Under the pieces are notes generated by a model. That model saw only the letters and a list, made by a program, of their open reading frames with translations. It was not told the DNA's origin and did no database searches. Source: Ureibacillus sinduriensis BLB-1 = JCM 15800 (GTDB taxonomy: Bacteria > Bacillota > Bacilli > Bacillales_A > Planococcaceae). From it: DNA of 64,000 bases. The stretch lies in NCBI RefSeq assembly GCF_000772955.1, contig NZ_JPVO01000055.1:637936-701935 (forward strand), in the 5' to 3' direction. The translations under genes were made by a program, and so were the position numbers. Of the stretch, positions 7,433-16,777 are shown piece by piece (positions within the stretch are counted from its first letter, which is position 1; the number at the start of each line of letters is the position of its first letter).

Positions 7433-8827
7433 GTGGAATTTACCCCTTTTTTGAACAGGGAGTTGCCAGAGCCATTATATAGTCAGTTGTATCAATGGAT
7501 TAAGAAAGAAATAGAAGATGACAGGCTATTGCCAGGAATGAAAATGCCATCCATCCGCCAGCTGACAACTCATTTAAAAGTAAGTCGAAATACAGTCGAA
7601 TCAGCATATCAACAGTTGCAGGCAGAAGGATATCTCGAAAGTATCGCTAAAAGCGGGATATGGGTGGCCGAGATTGAGAAGCCTTCACTCCAACCTGAAG
7701 ACAAGATACATGCCGTTAAGTCAGATTGTAAGCCATCTAGCAATGTTGTTGTAGATTTTGAATATGGAAATGTGGACCTTGATAAATTTCCTGTAAAGCA
7801 ATGGAAAAAATGTCTAACAGATGCTGTCGATCAAGAAAACAACTGGCTATTTGAGTACGGTGAAAAACAAGGTGAGTTTGAATTAAGGAGAGAGATTGCA
7901 AACTATTTACTGCAATCCAGGGGTGTTCGTTGTAAACCTGAACAGATTGTGATTACGTCTGGTACACAAAGTTCCATAGCGTTGATCTGCCGTCTTCTAG
8001 AACTAAGGGAAGAACACGTGGCCATGGAAGAACCAGGTTATAGTGGCGTGCGAACTGTTTTTGAAGATCAGGGATGCTATATAGAGCCAGTGCCTCTTGA
8101 AAAGGACGGCTTGTCGATGGAACATATTCAATCGAGCCGGGTAAAGGCGGTTTATGTAACACCTTCCCACCAATTTCCAATTGGGATGGTTCTGTCGATT
8201 TCGAAAAGAATACAATTATTGAAATGGGCTTATCAAACAGGGGGATACATTATTGAAGATGATTATGACAGCGAATTTCGGTACCGGGGACAGCCGATTC
8301 CTTCATTAAAATCCCTGGATGAAGAAGAAAACGTAATCTATTTGGGGACATTTTCTAAATCATTTCTTCCGTCAGTCCGATTAAGCTATATCGTACTCCC
8401 GCCTTCGCTAATGATTCAATACTCCCAAAAGTCCAAGGATTACAACCAATCTGTCTCGCCCATTATACAGAGGGCCATGTCCTTATTCATACAATCCGGT
8501 GAATTCGAAAGGCACATACGTAGAATGCGGAAGCTATATCAAAGAAAACATCAGGCTTTGCTAAAAAGTATCGAAGAACAGATGGGCACGAAAGTAGAAA
8601 TTGTTGGGGAAAAGTCAGGTTTACATATCTTATTAAAAGTGAAAGGGGTAAAAGGGTCCGAGCTGATCGAGAATGGCCTGGAGAAGGGGGTGAAAGTATA
8701 TTCCCCATCAAGGTTTTGGATGAATCCAAACGCCAAACGCAATTCCTATATTATGTTAGGATTCGGGGGATTATCAATTGAAGACATTGAGAAAGGAGTC
8801 GGAATACTCGCTAGCTGCCTCCCATGA
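7433..8827 (+). CDS. MocR/PdxR-type regulator (GntR HTH fused to aminotransferase domain)
   Basis: 464 aa from GTG 7433, chosen because GGAGGG precedes it; ATG 7379 has no ribosome site and would leave almost no divergent promoter. A winged helix ('MPSIRQLTTHLKVSRNTVES') is followed by a fold-type I aminotransferase domain with 'EDDYDSEFRYRGQPIPSLK' and the PLP lysine at about residue 309 in 'GTFSKSFLPSVRLSY'. MocR proteins sense PLP or amino-PLP adducts and activate or repress nearby genes. The divergent PNPOx-like gene is the probable target. Confidence 0.9.
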   Translation: MEFTPFLNRELPEPLYSQLYQWIKKEIEDDRLLPGMKMPSIRQLTTHLKVSRNTVESAYQQLQAEGYLESIAKSGIWVAEIEKPSLQPEDKIHAVKSDCKPSSNVVVDFEYGNVDLDKFPVKQWKKCLTDAVDQENNWLFEYGEKQGEFELRREIANYLLQSRGVRCKPEQIVITSGTQSSIALICRLLELREEHVAMEEPGYSGVRTVFEDQGCYIEPVPLEKDGLSMEHIQSSRVKAVYVTPSHQFPIGMVLSISKRIQLLKWAYQTGGYIIEDDYDSEFRYRGQPIPSLKSLDEEENVIYLGTFSKSFLPSVRLSYIVLPPSLMIQYSQKSKDYNQSVSPIIQRAMSLFIQSGEFERHIRRMRKLYQRKHQALLKSIEEQMGTKVEIVGEKSGLHILLKVKGVKGSELIENGLEKGVKVYSPSRFWMNPNAKRNSYIMLGFGGLSIEDIEKGVGILASCLP

Positions 8828-9024
8828 ATACAATGAATACTATAAATTTCTCAACACAGAACACACGAATAATTGATCTCCTGCATGTTTTTTTTTGACT
8901 ATAGGCAACTACTTATGCAATATGGTTGAAAAAAACTGTTCTGGAGGATAATGTATATTATATGGTAAAATAAACCATGTTTCGAGCAAAGTAGGATGGT
9001 TGGATTTGATGGGAGGTTGAATAG

Positions 9025-9246
9025 ATGAGTGATAAGAAGAAGGGGAAATTTCAACTCGCGATAATAGTGATCCTGCTATTGTTGATGGTAGCGGCGTTTG
9101 TTACATTTTTCTTAGGTCATTATACTGCGGCATTTATTTTACTGGGAATTTTGATCGCGATTATGGGCTTTGTTGGTAATTCAGCAGCAACGGATAATGC
9201 AGTTTACATTCATAAGCGAATTCACAAAAATAATGAAAGATGGTAA
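9025..9246 (+). CDS. Small membrane protein, 73 aa
   Basis: A basic N-terminus (MSDKKKGKFQ) is followed by two hydrophobic helices and a basic C-terminal tail (HKRIHKNNERW). GGGAGG precedes the ATG. It resembles the small DUF5325/YlaF type of membrane proteins only in general layout; function unknown. Confidence 0.65.
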   Translation: MSDKKKGKFQLAIIVILLLLMVAAFVTFFLGHYTAAFILLGILIAIMGFVGNSAATDNAVYIHKRIHKNNERW

Positions 9247-9559
9247 TCTTGATAGGTTCTCGTAAGCATGAAGAATTATTAAGGAACCGTAATATGCTTT
9301 TGCTAACGTTGCTTTTGTGTTAAAAAGTTTAACAGCTATTATTTCCACCCAATTTGTGTTTTTCCAGTACAAGCAACGGGTCTGAATCCACAAAATCGGA
9401 CACTTTCCTTCCTTGAAAAGGAGAGTGTCCTTTATTGCGATTATGGCCATGTTGTGGTGAAAGTAGCAGAACATATATGCAATTGTAAAACAATAATACA
9501 ACAATAAATATAAAAAATTAAACCGAGCTGTGAGTTTTTCGCACACCCCATTTGATGAT
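9247..9559. terminator. Intergenic region with one hairpin (9397-9436)
   Basis: GGACACTTTCCTT pairs with AAGGAGAGTGTCC, with a weak T run after it, so it may terminate the 9025 gene. Nothing else was recognised in this 313-bp stretch. Confidence 0.55.
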
Positions 9560-10354
9560 CTAAATAGCGTTATCAGATGAATCTCCCAGCTTGGCTACAT
9601 AATCTATTAGGAAATGTAAAACAATCAAAGGTAGAATCGAACCCAACCCCAAATACACAGCAGCAAAAAGGAACCCCACCACCGTTGTTCTCACAACTCC
9701 TGCAAGTCCTTGATAGGTATGGGCAAGTCCAAACAAAAAGGAAGAAAATATGAGAACTAACCAAATTGACAACTCAGGAAACAGGTAAGAGAATGCAAAT
9801 ATTAAGAAACCTCTATAAATAATTTCTTCTGTAATGCCTGCTGTCAAAGATACGTAGTTCCATATATGCTTCTCCTTACTGGAAACAGGCATAATCTCTG
9901 AAAAACTGGCAGTATTGGATTGATTTTCTTTTGCTTGTATAAACTTCGTTCTAATTTTGTGGCTGAAATGGTAGCCTACACAGTAATACAAAACAATTAA
10001 TAAGTATAGAAACGCTATCATCAAGAGGGAAAATGTCATCACTGTTCCTAAAGGCTCTGTATTGATAGTTGGAAAAGTGATCCCGATATCTTTTAAATTT
10101 AATTCTGTGAAACTCGCCAATAATAATATGAAAATGGTAGGAATCCAAAGACCGATAATCAGTTTCATATAGTATTTTGACCTTACATTTGCATGATCTT
10201 TCACAATACTCCTAAACTTTTGATATTCAAAATACCCGATAATCGGTTCATAGAATATAGTGAATAAAATGATTAACCATAGACCGAATACGATAAAATT
10301 CACCCCTTTGTTACAGTAATAGACCTTCCATATATAGTATATTGTGTGAAGCAC
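9560..10354 (-). CDS. CPBP-family intramembrane metalloprotease (Abi/CAAX-like)
   Basis: About 264 aa and multi-spanning. The three CPBP motifs are present: 'EEIIYRGFL' (Glu pair and Arg), 'FLFGLAHTYQG' (His) and 'VLHFLIDY' (His). The family includes CAAX proteases and putative bacteriocin self-immunity proteins. The start is uncertain: GTG 10354 gives the longest frame, while AAAGGGGTG near 10303 suggests a shorter protein beginning NFIVFGLW. It is a single gene; the neighbourhood gives no function. Confidence 0.8.
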   Translation of the reverse strand: MLHTIYYIWKVYYCNKGVNFIVFGLWLIILFTIFYEPIIGYFEYQKFRSIVKDHANVRSKYYMKLIIGLWIPTIFILLLASFTELNLKDIGITFPTINTEPLGTVMTFSLLMIAFLYLLIVLYYCVGYHFSHKIRTKFIQAKENQSNTASFSEIMPVSSKEKHIWNYVSLTAGITEEIIYRGFLIFAFSYLFPELSIWLVLIFSSFLFGLAHTYQGLAGVVRTTVVGFLFAAVYLGLGSILPLIVLHFLIDYVAKLGDSSDNAI

Positions 10355-10525
10355 CTTAAAAGAAGATAATTTATAAAAAAAGAAAATACATCCCCAATAG
10401 CTTAGCTTCTAATCTCCAAGACTCCAATTATCAAGCATGAAATATTTAATTTTGTCTATTAATAGATTTCCCTTAATAAATGGCTCTATTTTATATTATT
10501 ATTAAATGAGAAGGGGGATAAGCTA

Positions 10526-12598
10526 ATGAAAGCATTGCTAATCGCAGAAAAGCCGTCTCTCATGCGCGATATTCAAAAAGTCTATAAAAAGATGCAACTA
10601 CCATATGAAATTGATTTCACCTCATTTGTCGGCCATGTTGTGGAACTAAAAGAACCACATGAATACAAGCCAGAATGGAAAAAGTGGGACTTGAATCTAT
10701 TGCCGATGATTCCTGAACGTTATGAATTCCGGGTAAAAAAAACTGCCTATAAAGTTTATAAGGAAATCGAACAACTATTAAAGACGAGTCGCTATGACTT
10801 TATTATAAATGCCTGTGATGCTGGTATGGAAGGAGAGAATATTTTTTATTCTTTCTATAAACGTGCAGGGTGCAAGCTGCCTGTGAAACGTTTTTGGACT
10901 TCTCAAACAACAGACAGTGCCATTTCCAAAGCGCTATTAAATTTGATAGATGAACAAGACCTACTGATACGCAACTTGCGTAATGCAGCGATGTACCGGA
11001 CGATTTTCGATTGGCTGATCGGTCTTAATTTAACAAGGGCAGCTACAGTCAAGGGCGGCCGTATCATTAAAGTTGGAAGAGTGATGACACCGACGCTCGC
11101 GATTGTTGTCAGAAGGGAAATAGAGATCCGGCATTTTAAACCAGAGCCATACTTTCAAGTCGAGTTGGACCTAGGTCAATTTAAAGCTCTATGGTTTAAT
11201 GAGCAAAACAATGAAAATAAATTAAGAACTTTGGAAGAAGCCCGAAGCATCCTTTCGAACATTGGACGGACAGCCGTTGTGGAGGATATTAAAACGGAAC
11301 GGAAAACGATGAGTGCACCGCCATTACATTCACTTCTTGAATTGCAGAAGGAGGCGAATAAGTTTTATGGCTTCACTTCCTCGGAAACTTTAAAAATAGC
11401 TCAAAGTTTATATGAGAAAAAGCTCATAACTTATCCTAGAACAGAGTCCAAGCATTTGCCGACAGGCTTTGCCCAAAACATCAAAGTTCAACTGCAAACG
11501 CTGGCATCATTGGAAGAATATGGTTCGATTGTACAAGAGGTCCTCAACCGTCCCGAAAGAATACAAAGAACAATTCATTCAAAAAAATATGTGGATGACA
11601 AGAAATTAACCGATCACCATGCCATCACGGTGACAGAAGTGCCGATTGGAAGGAAAAAGTTAACACCTCAGGAATCCAAAATCTATCATCTTATTGCACG
11701 TAGGCTGTTGGCTATTTTTATGCCTGCTTATGTAATTGATAAAACTGCTGTTGTATTAAAAACAAATGAAGAGTTCTTTAAAGCAAGCGGCAATATGGTT
11801 ATTGAAAAAGGGTACACCGTTCTTTATGATGCATTCAAAAAAAAGCAGGAACTACCATTGCCGCAGCTCCAGTTCAATATGGAAATACCTATCAAGGATG
11901 CAAAAGTTTTATCTAAGGTAACAGAGCCACCTGCGCGCTATACAGATAGCACGTTACTGGATGCGATGTTCCATGCCGGCCGTTTTGTGGAAGATCAAGA
12001 GCTTCAGAAAATCTTGAAAGATGCCGAAGGAATTGGCACGTCTGCTACACGTGCCGAAATAATAGAAAAGCTAATTTCCATCGGCATGATTACCCGCGAA
12101 GGAAAATCGTTTAAGGCAACACAGTTTGGAATCGATGTCATCCAAAGTATCGGTGAACACGACATCGTTTCGCCCGAATTAACGGCCATCTGGAGTAAAA
12201 AGCTGAAGGATATTGTCGATGGACATCTAAGTTCAAGCCAATTTTACAAAGAAATGTTGGCATATGTAAAACAAACGACAGACGGTTTTGTTTCCTTGAA
12301 TATGAATGTAGCTGAAAAGCAAATTGTCGTTATAGGTAAGTGTCTGAAATGCGGGCAAGCGGTTGTGGAAGGATTTAAAGGCTACTCTTGTTCCAATAAA
12401 TCTTGTAAGTTTTTTATCAGCAAATCTATTATGAGAGGGAAAATCACCCCAACAGATGCAAAAAAATTATTGAATGGTAAAGAAACACGTGAAATCCGGT
12501 TTACATGGAAAAGCGGGAAAAAGGGGAAAGCAAAATTAAAACTGGTCAATGAGAAACTAGAATTTGTTTTCACTACTTCCACGAAAGAAAAGAGTTGA
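10526..12598 (+). CDS. topB: Type IA DNA topoisomerase (topoisomerase III type)
   Basis: 690 aa, preceded by AAGGGGGAT. Toprim motifs are 'LLIAEKPS' (Glu8) and 'CDAGMEGENIF' (Asp98 to Glu104, the counterpart of DADREGE). The catalytic Tyr is about residue 303 in 'LITYPRTESKHLPT'. A single C-terminal Cys-type element, CLKCG then CSNKSC, replaces the multiple zinc fingers of topoisomerase I. It relaxes negative supercoils and decatenates single-stranded junctions. The sequence looks closer to the divergent topo III of mobile elements than to chromosomal B. subtilis TopB (my impression), and may be a second copy. Confidence 0.9.
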   Translation: MKALLIAEKPSLMRDIQKVYKKMQLPYEIDFTSFVGHVVELKEPHEYKPEWKKWDLNLLPMIPERYEFRVKKTAYKVYKEIEQLLKTSRYDFIINACDAGMEGENIFYSFYKRAGCKLPVKRFWTSQTTDSAISKALLNLIDEQDLLIRNLRNAAMYRTIFDWLIGLNLTRAATVKGGRIIKVGRVMTPTLAIVVRREIEIRHFKPEPYFQVELDLGQFKALWFNEQNNENKLRTLEEARSILSNIGRTAVVEDIKTERKTMSAPPLHSLLELQKEANKFYGFTSSETLKIAQSLYEKKLITYPRTESKHLPTGFAQNIKVQLQTLASLEEYGSIVQEVLNRPERIQRTIHSKKYVDDKKLTDHHAITVTEVPIGRKKLTPQESKIYHLIARRLLAIFMPAYVIDKTAVVLKTNEEFFKASGNMVIEKGYTVLYDAFKKKQELPLPQLQFNMEIPIKDAKVLSKVTEPPARYTDSTLLDAMFHAGRFVEDQELQKILKDAEGIGTSATRAEIIEKLISIGMITREGKSFKATQFGIDVIQSIGEHDIVSPELTAIWSKKLKDIVDGHLSSSQFYKEMLAYVKQTTDGFVSLNMNVAEKQIVVIGKCLKCGQAVVEGFKGYSCSNKSCKFFISKSIMRGKITPTDAKKLLNGKETREIRFTWKSGKKGKAKLKLVNEKLEFVFTTSTKEKS

Positions 12599-12680
12599 AT
12601 CATATGTTTATGCCTCCCTTGGTCTAAAAGGATTTGCATATATTAGATGCAGATTCTAAATTAGAAGGGAGGTATTTTTG

Positions 12681-13406
12681 ATGAATAGGAAATCGACGCT
12701 CAGAAGAAACCGTGCTAAACGCAATCAACAAAGAATTAATGATCACGACTTTTTTGATAGAGACGATTTTAACTATATGAGCCATGGACATGGACACCAT
12801 CATAACTGCGGATGCGGTCATCATCATGATCGTCATCACGACTGTGGATGTAGTCACCATCATGGCCGTCATCACGATTGTGGATGTGGACACCATCATG
12901 ATCACCACCATGACTGTGGATGCGGTCATCATGAAGATTGCCACCATGACTGTGAGTGTGGTCATCGAACAAAACACGACAACCATGACTGTGAATGTGA
13001 TCACCATGATAACCATGACTGTGACTGCGATCACCGTGGGCATCACGATGACTGCCATTGCCGTCGCCATGGTAGAAAAAATCATTATGTTTTGTTCGGG
13101 TGTGATAGTTGCAATAGGCATCACGACTATTCTCATTCCCACAAAGGGTGTGATTGCAGATGTCACTTATGCCTTAACTTGGCACGCTTAAACGATAATT
13201 TGAATTTTAAATTGATGAAAAACCAGCATCGTCCATTGGAAATGGTAACTGATGGCAATAGGCGTTTTAGAGGTAGAACGAAGCATGTTGGCATCGACTA
13301 TGTAGATCTTAAGGGGAACAACGGAAGAGTCACAACAATATTAAAGGATAAAATCGAGTATATTGATTGGAAGAAACAAAGAAATAACGAAGATAAAAGT
13401 TGGTAA
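12681..13406 (+). CDS. Cys/His-rich metal-binding protein of the mnx region, spore-coat-like
   Basis: 241 aa, from ATG 12681 behind AGGGAGG. Residues ~35-125 are low-complexity repeats of the type HHHDCGCGHHHDRHHDCGC, with dozens of His and paired Cys separated by one residue. Further Cys/His clusters follow (SCNRHHDYSHSHKGCDCRCH). The last ~50 residues are different: 'GRTKHVGIDYVDLKGNNG' and 'ILKDKIEYIDWKK', a beta-rich segment similar in style to small spore-coat proteins. The composition strongly suggests metal binding (Cu, Zn or Mn). It lies directly upstream of copCD and the mnx genes on the same strand, so it may buffer copper or manganese at the spore surface. No known family was recognised. 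Confidence 0.75.
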   Translation: MNRKSTLRRNRAKRNQQRINDHDFFDRDDFNYMSHGHGHHHNCGCGHHHDRHHDCGCSHHHGRHHDCGCGHHHDHHHDCGCGHHEDCHHDCECGHRTKHDNHDCECDHHDNHDCDCDHRGHHDDCHCRRHGRKNHYVLFGCDSCNRHHDYSHSHKGCDCRCHLCLNLARLNDNLNFKLMKNQHRPLEMVTDGNRRFRGRTKHVGIDYVDLKGNNGRVTTILKDKIEYIDWKKQRNNEDKSW

Positions 13407-13494
13407 CCCCGAAGAGGAACTTTAATTCGTAAAAAATCGATTCCAAAAATGAAGGCAATGAATAACATAGATGGTAGAAAAGGAGATAAGGAAG

Positions 13495-14802
13495 ATGTTT
13501 CTGAAAATTCCCCGATTTATCATCTATTGTTTATTCATTGCTTTTCTTTTTATTTCGATGAGCAAGCCGGTGGATGCGCATGTCTTTGTTGAACAAGAAT
13601 CACCATCGTCCAACAGTGTATCGGAAGAGTCGCCGAGTGAAGTTTCAATTCAGTTCAGCGGGGAGGTAGATAAAAGCTTCTCATTGAAAGTATTCGACCA
13701 AAATAACCAAGAAATCAACACAAGTTCATCTTCCATTAGTGAGGATCGGAAAACAATATCCATTCAAATTCCCACACTGCCGAATGGACATTACAAGGTA
13801 AAGTACTATGTCATTTCATCGAATGATGGACATACGATTGAAGGTTCATACTTATTTCAGGTGAACTGGAAAAAAGGGCCACTAGTTAATGAGGATTATA
13901 TGAAAGAGGAAACCACTGGTGGAACCATTAACAAAGAAGGGTTAGGACTAGAACAAAACACGTTAATTACCGAAGAAGAAGAAGGACTAGTCAGTCTTAC
14001 TGAAGTTTTTAATTATAGTGCAAAAGCGATCTATTATTTCGGAATGCTATTGCTCCTAGGCTGGTTAATCATTTGGCAAATCGTAAAATCCTATTCATAT
14101 GAACTTAGGAAGAAGTTTTTATTCTATGGGATGATTTTCCAATTCCTTCATTTGATCGGTCTTGTAGCTTTTTTATTAGTCCAAATGAATATTTTCACCG
14201 CTCACGGCATCAGTTTCGAGTTCGATTTTCCCTTAGATACAAATTTTGGGAAGTTATGGATTGTTTCTCTCGTCTTATCATTGATCGGTTTTTTAACATT
14301 GTTTAAAAATCAATGGTTTGATTATCTGTGGATTGTACTGATAGGCGTAGCGAAAAGTGTTAGTGGACACACACAAGAGTTTGAACCTTCTTCACTTTTA
14401 GTAGGATTGAATAGTGTCCACATTTTTGCAGCGGCTTTTTGGGTGGCGGGCTTAGTGTTTATTCTGTTATTTTGGCGAAAACAGCAGCTCTATGTAAAAT
14501 CCTTTTTACCGACTTTTTCAAAGGGTGCCTTGATGAGCATTCTTTTATTAAGCATATCCGGAAGCATGATTGCTTACTTCTATTTACCGGATCGGGAGTC
14601 GCTGTTAACCGATTGGGGAATCGTTTTATTATCGAAAATCGCCATCGTATTAGGGGTCCTTCTTATGGGGGGAATCATTCGCAAGAGAATGAAAAGAGGG
14701 AAAATAGCGGATTTAAGATCACCGATTGTGCTCGATTTTATTTTTATGATTATGCTGATTATCATCGTTGCGATTTTGACTTCTTTAAACCCGCTACCTT
14801 GA
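13495..14802 (+). CDS. CopC-CopD fusion copper transport protein (YcnJ-like)
   Basis: 435 aa from ATG 13495 (AAGGAG upstream). A signal peptide ends at about VDA, leaving a mature N-terminus 'HVFVEQESP' with the CopC copper-binding N-terminal His. The CopC domain carries 'SSNDGHTIEGSYLFQV'. It is followed by eight hydrophobic segments of the CopD domain, with 'SVHIFAAAFWVAGL'. B. subtilis YcnJ has the same fusion and imports copper. Its place just before genes for a multicopper oxidase suggests that it supplies copper for MnxG; this is inference. Confidence 0.88.
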   Translation: MFLKIPRFIIYCLFIAFLFISMSKPVDAHVFVEQESPSSNSVSEESPSEVSIQFSGEVDKSFSLKVFDQNNQEINTSSSSISEDRKTISIQIPTLPNGHYKVKYYVISSNDGHTIEGSYLFQVNWKKGPLVNEDYMKEETTGGTINKEGLGLEQNTLITEEEEGLVSLTEVFNYSAKAIYYFGMLLLLGWLIIWQIVKSYSYELRKKFLFYGMIFQFLHLIGLVAFLLVQMNIFTAHGISFEFDFPLDTNFGKLWIVSLVLSLIGFLTLFKNQWFDYLWIVLIGVAKSVSGHTQEFEPSSLLVGLNSVHIFAAAFWVAGLVFILLFWRKQQLYVKSFLPTFSKGALMSILLLSISGSMIAYFYLPDRESLLTDWGIVLLSKIAIVLGVLLMGGIIRKRMKRGKIADLRSPIVLDFIFMIMLIIIVAILTSLNPLP

Positions 14803-14803
14803 A

Positions 14804-15211
14804 CTAAGATCTAATGGAAAAACAGAGTAATCCAAACATCGCATACACAAGCAACGAACAAAATGTAACAAGGGTCAAATCCGCTACAACCCCGATCATA
14901 GGTCCCATAATACCTGCCATGAGGCCACTTGTTACTCCTGAAAGCAGCGTTTGGTAATCGACGAGCGCTCCAAAAATGGCACCAATGATGATTGCCAGCA
15001 AGGTTGCGATGATCGTGATCAGTGAATAATGTGATGGGAATGCATACCCAAGAAGTGTTCCAACGGCAATTCCCATCACCCCACTGCTCGTCATGGCTAG
15101 GTTCATTCCTAAATGATAGCTGATTAAATACTGCAATTTCTTTAAGTATAAATAAGTGAAGCTACATACAAACAAATAACTGACCAAAACAAAAAGCACT
15201 AACAAACTCAT
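14804..15211 (-). CDS. Multi-spanning membrane protein, 135 aa
   Basis: Four hydrophobic helices, Gly- and Ala-rich, with the pattern 'GVTSGLMAGIMGPMIGVVAD' resembling small Gly-zipper membrane proteins. The start ATG 15211 has GGAGGAG upstream on the minus strand. It is convergent with copCD (one base apart) and divergent from the next gene. Function unknown; its position between copCD and mnx genes suggests a link to the metal locus. Confidence 0.65.
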   Translation of the reverse strand: MSLLVLFVLVSYLFVCSFTYLYLKKLQYLISYHLGMNLAMTSSGVMGIAVGTLLGYAFPSHYSLITIIATLLAIIIGAIFGALVDYQTLLSGVTSGLMAGIMGPMIGVVADLTLVTFCSLLVYAMFGLLCFSIRS

Positions 15212-15294
15212 GATCTATCTCCTCCTCGAAGTTAGTATATGAAAAAGACAAGAGAGCTGGTTACTTGTAAAACAGCGAAGGGAGGATTGCTTGT

Positions 15295-15969
15295 ATGTAC
15301 GAAAATGATTACCCGGAATTAAAAAAAGAGGATAGATATACTTCACCGGCAAGTCCCAAGCCGTTACATGAATTGAAAATGCTGCAGGAGTATATTCATA
15401 GTGTAAATTTGCAAAATTTAGGTACCATATTGCCTCATTACAAACAACAAATGATTTTACTGAAATTTTTTAAATCGAAAAAAAATCAATTGGTTGAAAT
15501 CTACTCCAGAAATGGGGATGAGGTCATTCATACCATCGGGAAAGTATCGGTTGTTGGGAGGGATTTCGTCATGGTGCGGACACTGTTAACGAGAATCTGG
15601 ATTCCGTACAGGGCGATCCATTCCGCAAAATCGCCTTTTGGTCTGCCTGATATGCCTGGTTCGCATCAAAATGTATTGATAGATGAGGAATTAAGACGGA
15701 AGTTATTAACGAATTTTGCTGTAACCGTCGCGGAGAAACAAACGCTTAGACAGCAATTTTTCGAGGAATTACTGCAGACCAACTTGAAAAGCTGGATTGG
15801 CACCAAGTTGACCATCCACACTAGTACTATCTTTAACGGAAAACTACGCGGAGTAGGGAAGGGCAAGCTGAAATTTAAAGAAAAAGAGGTTGCTGTCAGC
15901 AAGATTAATTATATGAAGCAAGGAAGAATTCTTTCTTTCTTTGAAAAGATATTCAGAAAACGGAAATAG
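15295..15969 (+). CDS. Mnx-associated accessory protein (two Sm/SH3-like segments)
   Basis: 224 aa, with GGGAGG upstream. The central part 'GKVSVVGRDFVMVRTLLTR' followed by 'IWIPYRAIHSA', and the C-terminal part 'NGKLRGVGKGKLKFKEKEVA' then 'VSKINYMK', are two beta-rich segments of similar plan. The middle motif 'LIDEELRRKLLTNFAVTVAE' recurs in the gene at 20549 as 'IDAEKNLRRKLAFNFGEFVA', so the two are paralogues flanking mnxG. It may correspond to one of the small genes (mnxA-D) that precede mnxE in Bacillus sp. SG-1, but I cannot assign which. Confidence 0.65.
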   Translation: MYENDYPELKKEDRYTSPASPKPLHELKMLQEYIHSVNLQNLGTILPHYKQQMILLKFFKSKKNQLVEIYSRNGDEVIHTIGKVSVVGRDFVMVRTLLTRIWIPYRAIHSAKSPFGLPDMPGSHQNVLIDEELRRKLLTNFAVTVAEKQTLRQQFFEELLQTNLKSWIGTKLTIHTSTIFNGKLRGVGKGKLKFKEKEVAVSKINYMKQGRILSFFEKIFRKRK

Positions 15970-16136
15970 ACAGTGCCAAACGAAAGTTAGCAAACACGTC
16001 CCAAGGGTCGATCATTCAACTTTTGGGACATTTACTTTTGGAATGCCATTGAATCTGATGATGATTGTGCTTTTGCTTAAACGGCTAGCTTTTTTTTCCA
16101 TACAATGGGTTTATAGAAATAGGAGGAGGAAGTTTG

Positions 16137-16427
16137 ATGAAAGAATGCAAAGATGTATTTGGTGATCAGTTGTTTCAGGAAGTGCTCGGAAAGTCCATTT
16201 TGCTCGTAACGGAAAGTAAACAGTTGAATATTTTGGGTCAAACATTTCGGCCGATTTTTACAGGGGTCGTAACCACGGTGGATAATGGCTTCATTACTTT
16301 AGATCCAGTCATCATTAAGATGCATAATGCACCGTTCTACCGATTTCCTACACCACTAAGCTTTCCTATCGAGCATATCGCACTGTTTACGGAATTTGAT
16401 ATGGATAGAAGGATTCCATTAATCTAG
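16137..16427 (+). CDS. mnxE: MnxE-like manganese oxidase subunit
   Basis: 96 aa from ATG 16137 with a strong GGAGGAGG upstream. It contains 'LLVTESKQLNILGQTFRPIF' and 'GVVTTVDNGFITLDPVIIKM', the same beta-strand plan as its neighbours. The order small gene, small gene, giant multicopper oxidase matches mnxE-mnxF-mnxG of Mn-oxidising Bacillus sp. SG-1, where MnxE and MnxF form a hexameric accessory complex with MnxG. Assignment rests on position and size more than on remembered sequence. Confidence 0.72.
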   Translation: MKECKDVFGDQLFQEVLGKSILLVTESKQLNILGQTFRPIFTGVVTTVDNGFITLDPVIIKMHNAPFYRFPTPLSFPIEHIALFTEFDMDRRIPLI

Positions 16428-16459
16428 TAGATAAAGAGTATAAGAGAGGGTGTATAAGA

Positions 16460-16777
16460 GTGGAAAAAAATCGTGGGTTTGGGTTTGGAAATAATATATT
16501 TGATATCAACGCTGTACGCGAAGCAGGCGTAACACAGGAATTTCGGGAACATATCGGAATGCGGGCTTTGATTTTGATCGCTCCATTTCCATTTTTAATA
16601 ATTGGCACAATCGAAGATGTGGTAACCGATTATCTGATCCTTTGTGCTGAGGTGACGAATATCAATGAGCTGGATGGGGAAGAATTCCGAATCCATATTG
16701 ATGAGATTGAAGTGTTTTATATAGAAAAAGATCACAAGCGGCCGATACCCGACATAAGGAATGGTATGCATGCTTAG
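16460..16777 (+). CDS. mnxF: MnxF-like manganese oxidase subunit
   Basis: 105 aa, GTG start with GAGAGGG upstream. Key segments are 'FREHIGMRALILIAPFPFLI' and 'IGTIEDVVTDYLILCAEVTN', then 'IHIDEIEVFYIEKD'. It overlaps the start of mnxG by 8 bp, which implies translational coupling and fits a stable MnxE-MnxF-MnxG complex. The fold appears related to MnxE and to the flanking paralogues. Confidence 0.74.
   Translation: MEKNRGFGFGNNIFDINAVREAGVTQEFREHIGMRALILIAPFPFLIIGTIEDVVTDYLILCAEVTNINELDGEEFRIHIDEIEVFYIEKDHKRPIPDIRNGMHA

Noticed and set aside
9181..9546. 121-aa minus-strand ORF overlapping the 9025 gene
   Set aside because: Overlaps a better-supported gene and a hairpin; composition is not protein-like.
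12624..13191. Met/Val/Thr-rich ORFs (both strands) over the His-rich gene
   Set aside because: Shadow frames of the Cys/His repeat; low-complexity translation in other frames.
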